Assembly: GCF_038784515.1 (NCBI RefSeq)
Contig: NZ_CP152376.1
Coordinates: 868,001-932,000, forward strand
Source: Rhodoferax sp. GW822-FHT02A01
GTDB taxonomy: Bacteria > Pseudomonadota > Gammaproteobacteria > Burkholderiales > Burkholderiaceae_C
DNA length: 64,000 nt
Reading direction: 5' to 3'
Position numbers and translations under genes: made by a program
Notes under the pieces: model-generated
The model's database searches: none
Told to the model about the DNA's origin: nothing
Seen by the model: the letters and a program-made list of their open reading frames with translations, nothing else
In this document: positions 42,141 through 51,600 of the stretch, in pieces
Position numbering within the stretch: position 1 is the first letter of the stretch
How the letters are laid out: every line of letters starts with the position of its first letter

Positions 42141-42626
42141 TGGGAGTGGGAGGTAGAGGCTCCTGAGTTACAGCGGAGTGTTTATGTGGTGCCTGCCGCC
42201 GAGTTCAAAGGCAAGCGCGATCACGTGCTGATCTTGAACGACGCAGCCTGGCGCGTCGTCCAAGCCTGCAGGGGTCAGCATAGCAAATACGTCTTTGTGT
42301 ACCGCCGTGAGCGCGTGAAGAACTTTGACCTGGCGCCGGTGATGCCTTACCAGCGCATTGGCACAATGAACAACACGGCATGGCAGCGGGCACGGGATGC
42401 CGCGGGTCTGACAAAGGTGCGGGTACACGATTTGCGCCACACCTTTGGCCAGCGACTGCGCGATGCTGGAGTAAACGAGGAAGATCGGGCGCTGCTCTTG
42501 GGACACGCGATTGAAGGGATGCCGCAGCACTATGCATCGGCCACAGTTGCAAGGCTTGTGGACGCCGCAAACCGCGTGCAACATACCGTCGATCGCACCA
42601 CGCTACTGCGCGTGGTCAACGGCTGA
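42141..42626 (+). pseudogene. tyrosine integrase, C-terminal fragment
   Basis: About 160 residues of the catalytic domain of a phage-type integrase, with no start. The frame opens WEWEVEAPELQRSVYV at the CaiB junction. It includes the HDLRHTFGQRLR box (His-x-x-Arg) and GHAIEGMPQHYASAT with the nucleophilic tyrosine. The N-terminal arm-binding domain and first catalytic arginine are missing. It ends 81 bases before a tRNA-Arg 3' half, the normal position of an integrase next to its att site. A GTG at 42186 would be the only internal start; activity is unlikely. Confidence 0.85.
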
Positions 42627-42707
42627 TCGTGGCGAAAGTCACGCAAGGAGTCACGCAGGAAAAGGAAGGGGCAACACGGTAGCAACGTGACGCCCCTCTG
42701 TAGAGGC

Positions 42708-42755
42708 TGGTGCGGCTGGCGGGGATCGAACCAACGACCCTTGGCTTCGGAGGCC
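42708..42755 (-). tRNA. tRNA-Arg(CCG) 3' half, att-site remnant
   Basis: On the minus strand, the sequence from the anticodon stem to the CCA end is tRNA-like: anticodon loop CTCCGAA (anticodon CCG, Arg), T loop TTCGATC, acceptor strand CAGCCGC and ACCA. The 5' half (D arm and 5' acceptor strand) is missing. The T stem has one mismatch. Left of it is an integrase end. The 48-base 3' half is what an integrase copies when it inserts into a tRNA gene. An intact copy was not seen in the window. Confidence 0.75.
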
Positions 42756-43230
42756 CAATCCGTTGACCTCGATCAGCCTGGATTACTGGCCATTACTCGT
42801 CGCTATTCGATGTTAGAAATCGGTATTATATTGCGCATTTCTGTGAAAATTCATCTAATTTATGGTGTTTTATGCAGATTTGCACCATATTTTTCCACTG
42901 GCGGTTCAATTACCTTGGTCTAGGTTTATGTCAGCAACACTCCTTCGTCGCCAATTTGGCCAGTTGCTGTGAGCTCAATAGGTCGGTGGTAGGTATAGTT
43001 TTCATCGTCCGTATTCCGGACGTTTCAATTTTCCTTTAGACGCATTTTTGACTGATCCTGACTATTGGCCCTCCCCCTCTTCGCTGCCTTCTAGCCATCT
43101 TCCGGCATTTTGATATCGTCCGATTTCTGGACTTTGCATGCCATGCAGAGTAGCCCTTCAAGGGCTACTCCAGCCTATCGAGAAGGAAACTCCACACAAA
43201 GGCACATCAATGCCCCACCCGCCTGTACAG
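42756..43230. other. AT-rich non-coding island segment with hairpin
   Basis: Between the tRNA remnant and the defence operon, mostly AT-rich and without a credible gene. It contains a strong hairpin (43148-43170) with two 11-base arms GAGTAGCCCTT and AAGGGCTACTC separated by one base, and a palindrome GCATG-C-CATGC just before it (43136-43146). The hairpin is not followed by a T-run on either strand, so it is not a standard intrinsic terminator. Confidence 0.5.
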
Positions 43231-43260
43231 TTGCGCATTGTGAGTAAATTAACTCATAAT
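43231..43260 (+). promoter_or_regulatory. promoter of the ATPase-NACHT operon with overlapping palindrome
   Basis: TTGCGC (43231-43236) and CATAAT (43255-43260) are -35 and -10 like boxes with an 18-base spacer. The spacer and -10 box are covered by a near-perfect palindrome: ATT-G-TGAGT (43237-43245) mirrors ACTCA-T-AAT (43252-43260) around AAATTA. Such a site would let a repressor block polymerase. The ATG of the first gene is only 6 bases after the -10, suggesting a leaderless transcript. Confidence 0.55.
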
Positions 43261-43265
43261 TAGGC

Positions 43266-44528
43266 ATGATTATCGAACGCCCTCAGCTGAACATCCTTTC
43301 AAACCGCCTCGGGGAAGAGCCGCGGTCACTGATTTTTGTTAGTGGCCCTCGGCGGGTTGGCAAAACAACAATGGTCCAGCAGGCCATCAGTCGGTTGAGG
43401 CGCACTTCAACCTATCTGGCAACCGACCAGCAAGTGTCACCGGTGGCCTCATGGGAACAAGGTACCAGTGCCACCGCCAGCACTGAGACCCTGGGATTCG
43501 CGCCCAAAAGTGAGCAGTGGCTGGTTGAACAATGGACACTGGCCCGCTCCAACGCAAAGGCCTTAAGTCCAGGCCAGTACTACGTTTTAGCCATAGACGA
43601 AGTGCAAAAAATCCCGCGCTGGTCCGAGGTGGTGAAAGGACTGTGGGACGCTGATCGTGCAGACAACATTCCAATGCACGTTGTATTGCTGGGTTCGTCA
43701 GCCTGGCTGATGCAGCAGGGAATGCATGAAAGCTTGCTTGGTCGCTTTGAGACCATTCACCTGACACACTGGTCTTACGCCGAAATGCAGCAAGCATTCA
43801 ACGTCAACTTAGACGAGTTCATTTACTTTGGGGGCTACCCCGGCAGCACCCACCTTTACCGTGAAGGCGCGCGCTGGCGGCAGTTCATCCGTCAGTCCAT
43901 GATCGAACCGAACATCAGTCTGGACATTTTTGAAATGGTCCGGGTCGACAAGCCAGCGTCGCTAAGAACATTGTTTGAGCTAGGCTGTGGCGCATATTCC
44001 GGCCAAATCGTCGCCCTAACTAAGTTGCTCGGTGAAGTTGAAAACGCCGGCAATACTGTGACCCTCTCCCGCTACCTGGATCTATTGTCCAAGGCAGAAC
44101 TGCTATCCGGGCTGGAGAAATTCACCGGGCGACCACATCGCGGCCGCGCGGCACCACCCAAATTCAATGCGCACAACACTGCACTGATTTCTGCCCTAGC
44201 CGGATACGACTATGAAAACGCCCTGAACGACCGTTCCCACTGGGGCAGATTAGTGGAAAGTGCGGTCGGCGCCCATCTGATCAATTCCAAGCATCCCGAC
44301 ACCAAGGTGCAATACTGGCGCGAAAGCCCGGATGAAGTGGACTTCGTACTGCAAAGCCAAGGACGTCTGCTGGCCATTGAAGTCAAAAGCGGTAAGACAT
44401 TTGCAGCACCCAAGGGATTGGACGTCTTCCAGGCCAAATTTCCGAAGGCAAGAACTCTACTCGTTGGCAACGGTGGCATTCCCATAGCCGAATTCCTGAC
44501 CCGGCCAGCCGACGAATGGCTGGATTGA
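43266..44528 (+). CDS. AAA ATPase with DUF4143 nuclease-like domain
   Basis: A 420-residue protein of the AAA_14/DUF4143 family. Walker A is GPRRVGKTT (about 27-35) and Walker B is VLAIDEVQKI (about 107-116), followed by an LLGSSAWLMQ sensor stretch. The C-terminal DUF4143 half has SPDEVDFVL (about 353-361) and LLAIEVKSG (about 367-375), a PD-(D/E)XK nuclease-like D...E-x-K pattern. The gene ends one base before the NACHT gene, so the two are one operon. DUF4143 ATPases are common but poorly studied; some sit in defence or mobile contexts. The function here is inferred as a partner of the NACHT protein. Confidence 0.85.
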   Translation: MIIERPQLNILSNRLGEEPRSLIFVSGPRRVGKTTMVQQAISRLRRTSTYLATDQQVSPVASWEQGTSATASTETLGFAPKSEQWLVEQWTLARSNAKALSPGQYYVLAIDEVQKIPRWSEVVKGLWDADRADNIPMHVVLLGSSAWLMQQGMHESLLGRFETIHLTHWSYAEMQQAFNVNLDEFIYFGGYPGSTHLYREGARWRQFIRQSMIEPNISLDIFEMVRVDKPASLRTLFELGCGAYSGQIVALTKLLGEVENAGNTVTLSRYLDLLSKAELLSGLEKFTGRPHRGRAAPPKFNAHNTALISALAGYDYENALNDRSHWGRLVESAVGAHLINSKHPDTKVQYWRESPDEVDFVLQSQGRLLAIEVKSGKTFAAPKGLDVFQAKFPKARTLLVGNGGIPIAEFLTRPADEWLD

Positions 44529-44529
44529 A

Positions 44530-47500
44530 ATGGCCTCTGTAATCATCGGCCGCCATGTCAGGCGACTAAGCGATTCCCAAAATGATCAACAGGAGTACCC
44601 ATCCCTGCCGATCGAGGATCTACGGGAAGTCCCAGCCTGGGTGCTATTGGGAGAGCCCGGGTCTGGCAAAACTGAAGCATTCAGAAGCGAGGCGCATGCC
44701 TGTGGCGGCGTGTTGGTATCGGCTTCTGAGTTCATACATGGGCTCTATCTTGACCAGGGCGCCGATGCCACCTATTTCATTGACGGTTTAGACGAGGCAC
44801 GTGCACAACCCAGCGACAGCAGCGTCATCCATCGCATCCGCAGTGAATTACGCAAGCTTGGGAAGCCAAAATTTCGCATCTCCTGCCGTGCTGCGGACTG
44901 GTTGGGAGCAAGTGATCGGGATGCATTAAAGTCCGAAGTTGCTAACTTCGAGATTCCGCTTTACGCCTTGATCGACCTTGACGACGATGAAATCGCCAAC
45001 ATATTGGGCGACGTCAAACTGGCACAAGACATGATTTCCTCCGCCCGCACGGCCGGAGCAGATTTGTTCCTACGCAACCCTCACCTACTCGAGTTGTGGT
45101 CAGAAGTTGCGAAAAGTGGCCTTCATGCCACCACCAAAACGGAGCTATTTCAAACCGCCAGCGGGCTCATGGCCAGAGAGCGCAGAGAAGATAAGCACCA
45201 ACGTAATCAGCAAGTTGGCATTAGCGAGGAAAAAATTCTGACCTCGGCAGGCCAACTTTGCGCAACACTCCTGTTGTCCGACCTGGACGGGATCGCTGTC
45301 CGCCGCTCATCCGTTAACCGGCGTTTTCCTGAATTGCAAGCCTTACAGCCCCTGGATATGCAGCACGGCCAAGCAGCACTAGGAAGCCTGCTATTCAAAC
45401 CAGCCCAAGTTGCCGACCGGCTTGTTCCTGCCCACCGGACCATCGCGGAGTTTCTGGCTGCCCAATGGATGGCGCAGCAGATTGACCAAAAGCAGCTGTC
45501 ACTAACCCGAATTCGGAACCTTCTCCTGGGCAACGACAACAAACCGATATCCAGCCTGCGAGGCCTGTACGGCTGGCTGACAACGCTGGGCATCTCTTTT
45601 CGTCAACGCCTAATCCTAGACGATCCAATATCCGTGGCCCAATACGGTGACCCGGCTACGCTACCGGTTAGTGACAAGACCTTGCTTCTGAACACCCTTC
45701 TAGCCAAAAACCAGGAGATTCGGGCGCTTGCATCTAGCTTTGACAGGAATACCTATTGGGGGCAACTATGGGATGAATCGCTGCAAGGCTTGTTCATTCA
45801 GCGGCTGGCAGACACTAACAGAAGCACCGATGCACAACATCAGACAGTGTTCTTGATCAGGGTGCTGCAACAGACGACATGCAAATACGACGAAGAGATG
45901 CTCTCAACTCTATGGTCGATAGCAGCGGACACATCACGTTGGCAATGGGTTAGGGGTGAGGCCTGCACTGCAGCGCTAAAGCATTCCCAATCAGTTACGG
46001 AAGCAATTCAATTGTTGCGCGCCATTGAAAGCAACGCCACTATAGATGTTAACGACGAGCTGGCCGGAATATTGTTGCAGCATCTCTATCCAGACAACAT
46101 GGGCCTCGACGGAGCACTAAAACATCTGCACCAATGCAAGGACGACCGCCTAACCGGCACATTCTCGTACTTTTGGGACCACGAATTTGCACAGCGCACG
46201 GAAAGCTCAGACCTTCCAAGGCTGATCGAACACCTGCTCAGGCGCGATGATCTTGAACTCGGGAATACCCAAGTTCGCAACTTTTCTCGAATGGCCACCG
46301 CCGTGTTAGGACGAGCCTTCCAAGAGTGCGGCGACCATACTGTCGATGACGTTCTTTATCGGTGGATGCATCTTTGCAGTGACGAATACGGGACAAACAA
46401 CCAACCACTCGAAGGGCGCACCCCCATCAATGCCTGGTTCGCTGATCGCCCAAACCGATACAAATCGATTTTGCGAATTGGTTATAACGAGTTCGCCAGC
46501 GCCGATAAACCGCGCATGGCTGTCTTTCGGCTCCAGCGAATGTTCGAAGGCATACCGCCACCCTCAGACCTTGGAATCTGGCACCTGGAATTGATAGATG
46601 AATTTGACGCTGAGCCAATGCGCGAGGTTCTTTTGGGAGAGGTAATCAACGCACTTGCTTATGGAAGATGCGCCGACGGATTGAACTTGGATGCGCTATT
46701 TGAATGGGCAAGCCAGGCCGCGCACCGCCGGTCGCTGCTGCTACCGATGTTAAGTTGCCAACTTCCCGAATGGCATTTCGACCATCAAGAAGCAACTATT
46801 GCCCGGCGCCACGAACGAGAGGACCAACGGCGATTACGCACGGAACGTGTCGCCCCACACTTACCCGCGATAAACGATGGATCCGCTCCGCCCAACTTGA
46901 TGCACCATCTAGCGCAAGTCTGGTACGGACACTTTCAAGACATTCCTGGCGATAACCCCGAGTCCCGTTTTGAGAGTTACGCTGAAAACCATCAACAATT
47001 GCTGGAGTGCGCCAAGCGCGGATTCCTTGCTTGTATGGATCGCAACGATTTACCGTCACTGCCGCAGGTGATCAAGCTTCGCCAACAAAAGAAGGTTCAC
47101 TTTCTTGTGCTTCCCACCCTGGTTGGCACAGACTTACTGTGGGCGCAGAATCCGGAGGTGTTTGAGTCCTTACCTGAATCAAAAGTTGAACTGCTATGTG
47201 GGTATTGGCTTTCATATGGCTTGGACAAGACACCGGCATGGTACATGGAGATAGCACCTCGTCGGTCTGCCGCTGCAGCCAGTGCACTTATCACCTTTGT
47301 TAAAGCAGACATTGCTGGGCAGAGTGAATTTGTAACAGGATTCCATGAGCTCAGCACCAATGAAGCATTCACGGACGTCGCTCGCCAGTCACTCCCTGAA
47401 ATATTGCTATCGTTCCCTAGTCGTTCCAACAAGACCCAATTACAGCAACTAGAAACACTGATCAAGATCTTCGTCCGCCGATGCCCTGCAGATATACGGC

Positions 47501-48570
47501 GGGTCTGCACCAGTCGCTTAGCAAGACGAAGTCTTGACAAGATGCAGCGTCTTTACTGGATCACACTGGGCAGTATGGTTGATGCCCCTAAATATGAGCA
47601 AGACCTACTGGAGCGACTCGGAAGTTCGGAGCTGCACGCACAGGCTGTTGCATCGTTGCTTTCAACTGGCGTATTGGGTGGTGTGGCAGACATTGGGTTC
47701 GGTGCAAAGCTGTTGGCCCGGCTAATTGAGATATTGGGACCCATTGCCCAAATGGAATGGCCGTCAGGAAGTGGTTGGGTCACGGATGCAATGCGCCTTG
47801 GCGACACGGTACGCGCGTTTATCTCAAGTCTGACTCAACAAGGGACGCGCGAGGCTGTCCAAGAACTTGCACGTCTTGAAAATCTACCCTCCTTGCAAGC
47901 ACTCAAGCCAATTTTGTCTGACTACAAGCAGCAGGCCATCAATCACTTGCGCGAACGGAACTACAGATACGCCGACCTCGATGATGTCGTCCAAATTTTG
48001 CGCAATGCCGTGCCTGCGAACCCGTCTGATCTGAAGGTAATGGCAATTGACCTGTTTGGCGAGATTGCGCACGAAATCCGCAACGGCAATGACAACTATA
48101 TTCGAAACTTTTGGAAAGAGGCATCTGATCGAAAAGGCAACCAAGCGCTGATACATGTCAGTGAGAATACTTGTCGCGATTTGCTGCTTAGTCGACTTCA
48201 GCCCCACCTGGATCTGAAAGGCATCACCTGCATTCCGGAGGCACAGGTGCAATCAGAGAAGCGCGTAGACATCATGCTGTCAAAAGGTTCTCAGATCGAC
48301 CTGCCCATCGAAATCAAAGGTCAATGGAACCCAGCACTTTGGACTGGACTTACCGATCAACTCGATCATCAATACACCAAGGATAAGTCTCAGGGGCATG
48401 GAATCTATCTGGTACTGTGGACAGGAGAATCCAACATGACACCGCCGAGGGACGGAGGGCGCAAACCATCCTCTCCTTCAGAATTGACCGAACGCTTGAC
48501 TTCGCAGATGCAGGAGGCTCAACGCGCACGTATCTCAGTGGTAGTTCTGGATATCTCATTTCCAACCTAG
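44530..48570 (+). CDS. NACHT-type NTPase with C-terminal PD-(D/E)XK-like nuclease
   Basis: A 1346-residue protein. The NTPase is near the N-terminus: Walker A GEPGSGKT (41-48), then FIDGLDEAR (83-91), the DGLDE signature of NACHT domains, and RISCRAADWLG sensor I. Residues about 300-1200 are a long helical region without obvious repeats, likely a sensor. The C-terminus has KRVDIMLSKGSQIDLPIEIKG (about 1243-1263; D...E-x-K) followed by DQLDHQYTKDKSQGHGIYLVLW, a PD-(D/E)XK nuclease pattern. STAND/NACHT proteins with nuclease effectors defend bacteria against phage (for example Avs and bNACHT families). This one follows a DUF4143 ATPase by one base and lies in an island. It has no clear match to a described type from reading alone. 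A function in defence is inference. Confidence 0.8.
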   Translation: MASVIIGRHVRRLSDSQNDQQEYPSLPIEDLREVPAWVLLGEPGSGKTEAFRSEAHACGGVLVSASEFIHGLYLDQGADATYFIDGLDEARAQPSDSSVIHRIRSELRKLGKPKFRISCRAADWLGASDRDALKSEVANFEIPLYALIDLDDDEIANILGDVKLAQDMISSARTAGADLFLRNPHLLELWSEVAKSGLHATTKTELFQTASGLMARERREDKHQRNQQVGISEEKILTSAGQLCATLLLSDLDGIAVRRSSVNRRFPELQALQPLDMQHGQAALGSLLFKPAQVADRLVPAHRTIAEFLAAQWMAQQIDQKQLSLTRIRNLLLGNDNKPISSLRGLYGWLTTLGISFRQRLILDDPISVAQYGDPATLPVSDKTLLLNTLLAKNQEIRALASSFDRNTYWGQLWDESLQGLFIQRLADTNRSTDAQHQTVFLIRVLQQTTCKYDEEMLSTLWSIAADTSRWQWVRGEACTAALKHSQSVTEAIQLLRAIESNATIDVNDELAGILLQHLYPDNMGLDGALKHLHQCKDDRLTGTFSYFWDHEFAQRTESSDLPRLIEHLLRRDDLELGNTQVRNFSRMATAVLGRAFQECGDHTVDDVLYRWMHLCSDEYGTNNQPLEGRTPINAWFADRPNRYKSILRIGYNEFASADKPRMAVFRLQRMFEGIPPPSDLGIWHLELIDEFDAEPMREVLLGEVINALAYGRCADGLNLDALFEWASQAAHRRSLLLPMLSCQLPEWHFDHQEATIARRHEREDQRRLRTERVAPHLPAINDGSAPPNLMHHLAQVWYGHFQDIPGDNPESRFESYAENHQQLLECAKRGFLACMDRNDLPSLPQVIKLRQQKKVHFLVLPTLVGTDLLWAQNPEVFESLPESKVELLCGYWLSYGLDKTPAWYMEIAPRRSAAAASALITFVKADIAGQSEFVTGFHELSTNEAFTDVARQSLPEILLSFPSRSNKTQLQQLETLIKIFVRRCPADIRRVCTSRLARRSLDKMQRLYWITLGSMVDAPKYEQDLLERLGSSELHAQAVASLLSTGVLGGVADIGFGAKLLARLIEILGPIAQMEWPSGSGWVTDAMRLGDTVRAFISSLTQQGTREAVQELARLENLPSLQALKPILSDYKQQAINHLRERNYRYADLDDVVQILRNAVPANPSDLKVMAIDLFGEIAHEIRNGNDNYIRNFWKEASDRKGNQALIHVSENTCRDLLLSRLQPHLDLKGITCIPEAQVQSEKRVDIMLSKGSQIDLPIEIKGQWNPALWTGLTDQLDHQYTKDKSQGHGIYLVLWTGESNMTPPRDGGRKPSSPSELTERLTSQMQEAQRARISVVVLDISFPT

Positions 48571-48685
48571 ATCGGGATCCCTGCTGTATTGGCATCGGTG
48601 CAAATTTGACCGAATGCGCCAAAAATTGCCGAAATGTGTTAAAGCTGCCTTACTCGGAACATTAGTGCGACTCGTCATTTCAAAC
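48571..48685. repeat. short intergenic segment between convergent operons with imperfect repeats
   Basis: This 115-base gap between the NACHT and recombinase operons has two similar units, AAATTTGACCGAATG (48602-48616) and AAAATTGCCGAAATG (48622-48636), about 20 bases apart. They could be binding sites for the recombinases or the end of a mobile unit, or chance. No terminator was seen. Confidence 0.3.
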
Positions 48686-51600
48686 CTACTGCAGCTGAAC
48701 ACAATCAGCAAGAGCCTTTGTCTTCACCGCCTGTATTGACTCAACAAACAACACCCAAATCGCAGCGTAATTTACCCCCATCATCCGTCCCAGAAATCTC
48801 TGGGGCTTTTTGTGTGTACTCCTAGAATCGCGCTCATCACTAATGCGGAGCAACAATGTCGCACCTGCAGACTTACGCTTTTCCCAATCGAGTTTATCGA
48901 CTCGTGTTGTCACCCCGCGCTGTGCGACCTGATCAGCTATTTCACGCATTTGCAAAGCACGCTTAGCGCCAGGCATCTCCTCTCGGACAATCAGCTCCAG
49001 CTTGGTCACTGGAACACCCATGGCAATGAGTCCATCTACCACCACTGGCGCTGATGCCCAACGCTTTCCAAAATACACGTTACCGCTTTTTGGGCCGTTT
49101 CTATTCACAAGAAAGCCGGCGGCACAAACCATTGCAGCCCATCGGTGTGGCTTTTCCCGCGCGGCAACCGACACATCTAGGATGCGCCAAAATTCAAATC
49201 TATCCTCAACCGTGCGGGGCGGTCCGGGAATCCTTAGCAGCACCTTTGCTTCTCCCATCGACTGCTTGGCGTGCAGCTTGAGATAATCCTCATACAGGCT
49301 GAGTAGTTGCTTTTCGGGAATGCAGTGATTACGTTCCAATCTCTCAAGCACTGCTTGCATGGCAAGTGAGGACTTCCCGCTCTTTCGTTGCCAGCCGGGA
49401 TCCGAAGCCGCCGTCACCATGTTGGCCAGTAATACCATCATGCGTGAAGGCCCTGGTAACAGGGGTTGCCCCAATCTTTCGACAATGTCCGAAAAATCAA
49501 TTGGACCTAAATCCATAGACTTTACTTCTACCCACTCCTTCGGCGCACGCTGAAAGACAAACTGACGCAAGAATTCGATCGGCTTTTTGATTAATGCCCT
49601 GTAGGGCGGTTTGTACGGTGCAGACGGCGAGAGGCCACAAAGATTGCGTAGTGATTCAGCAGACCATCCCTTGAGGGCTTCCGCCAAGGCAAGTTCAATT
49701 TCACGCCCAGCCAGCCAATCGATTAAATGAAGGTAGTGGCGCAAACTTGTATCTGGGCTAAGGTGCCCCAACAGTGAGCTTACTAGATACAGGTTCTTGC
49801 GACTTGGCTGTAATTCGGTGCCAAGCGCGCGAACAAAGAGCTTTTCCTTTAATTGCTTTGTCCAATTGTCTCTTTCATCTTTATGCGGGAGAAAAGGCTC
49901 ATCGCTATTGACTAAGTCCGGGTTGTCCGCGGCAAGAAGACGTAAGAGCAACCAGTTGCCAAATGAGTGCCTAAGGTGGTGAAACCGGAATTGAGGTCCA
50001 GACCCTGCGCAAATTCGCTGAAAAATCTGTGTGATTGGCCGGAACATCACTACGTCGTCGAGCGGGACCCGAGGCGCTTCAGGATTGCAAAAGAGCAAGG
50101 CCGAATGTCCTTCAAGCTGCGCAGTACGTCGCTGCTGATAGCTCAATAGCAACTTCAATTCATCTGCAGGCAATAGTGCCGCTAACGGCATACGACGCCT
50201 TGCATTGCGTGACTTGAGAGTCGCCAGTCTGGATGCCCTCACGACCAACACCGCATTGTCGTCACCGAATAAATCATCTGTCCAAAGCATCTGAATTTCG
50301 CGGCGCCGTAACCCACATCGAAATCCCAGCATCCCGACCAAAAAGGTCACGACACGTGGGCTGTCAAGATTAGGTTGTTCAGTATTCAAAAGTACCGTTT
50401 TGAAGTTCAAAAAGTCTCGTTCACTCACCAAGTTCGCCGTGACGCTAACGCCTGTGCTAGTGGACATCATGTATCCATCCAATTCATCGAACTGAATTGG
50501 CGGAGCACCACGAAAAGTCAGAAAGGTGTGAAATGAGTGGATACAGCCCCAAAACTTTGACCGCTCGCCATCAGTTTTCAGCCTAGCTGCCGCCATTTCG
50601 TACAAGTCTTCAAAGTCATCTTGCTCGAACTGCAAGAGTTCCTCGCATTCGCAAACTGCAATGAGGTGTCGTGCGATGGTAGCCAGATACCTGTGCGCTG
50701 TACTTCGTGCCACTGTGGCAGCACCAACTTCTGGCTGTTTATCATTGAGTGGCGCGCCAATGCGCCACCGTATCCAATAGGCAAGCCAGAGTGTCACAGG
50801 CCAAACCGAGGTACCATTTTTTCTGATTACATCGTCAATTTTCTCCAACGCATCGTGGTTACTGCTCCGCAGCGCGCGCAAAATTTCTCGGATGATGGAC
50901 CCTTGCGATACAAATTTGGCACCCGGACTGAATTTACTGGTAACAGCGCTCAGGTCTACTTCAACATTGGAAGTGTCGACGTCGACCAGTGCGTCACTGT
51001 CCTTCGTTAGGGGTACAAACGACCAACCATTCAACCGCTGCCAGGTTGCCTGGCACAACGAAGCAGCTCGAATCGCCCCGCCAAGGTACTCACGCAAAAA
51101 TGGCGGAATTTTCATTGCCGTTGCAACCGACGCAGCTCGCAGCAGTTCGGGAGCGTCCATGCTTGGTAAGCCAAACACTTCTATTGCGGTCAACAGCTTT
51201 TGTGATGAATCTTGATCAACGCCCTTCGGGTCAGCTACAAGGCATCCAGCCGCTGCACAACGTACCAGCAATGTAGATGTCACTGAGTCAGGAAACCATG
51301 CCTGACTTCTGGCAATGCGCCCGTTCCTTGTGATTTCAAGAACAACACGTATGCGCCCGTGTGATGTTCGTATGAACATGCCCGTCCACTTGGCGAGCGC
51401 TGACAAAAGGTCTGAGTCAGTTACGCCGCAATTAACTACAGCGCTAAGCAACACCGCGTGGCACAGCTGAACGTCGGCAATCACACCTTGCAGCAACTGC
51501 TGAAACTTTTGCTCCAACTGCCGATAGGTTTGTAGCAACTGAAAGTCGCGCCGCACGAAAGTGGTCGGTGGCGGTGGAATACGAACTACAGCACCGCACA

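Noticed and set aside
42687..42923. 78-residue plus-strand frame over the tRNA remnant
   Set aside because: The reading is the well-known false protein produced by translating a tRNA antisense strand.
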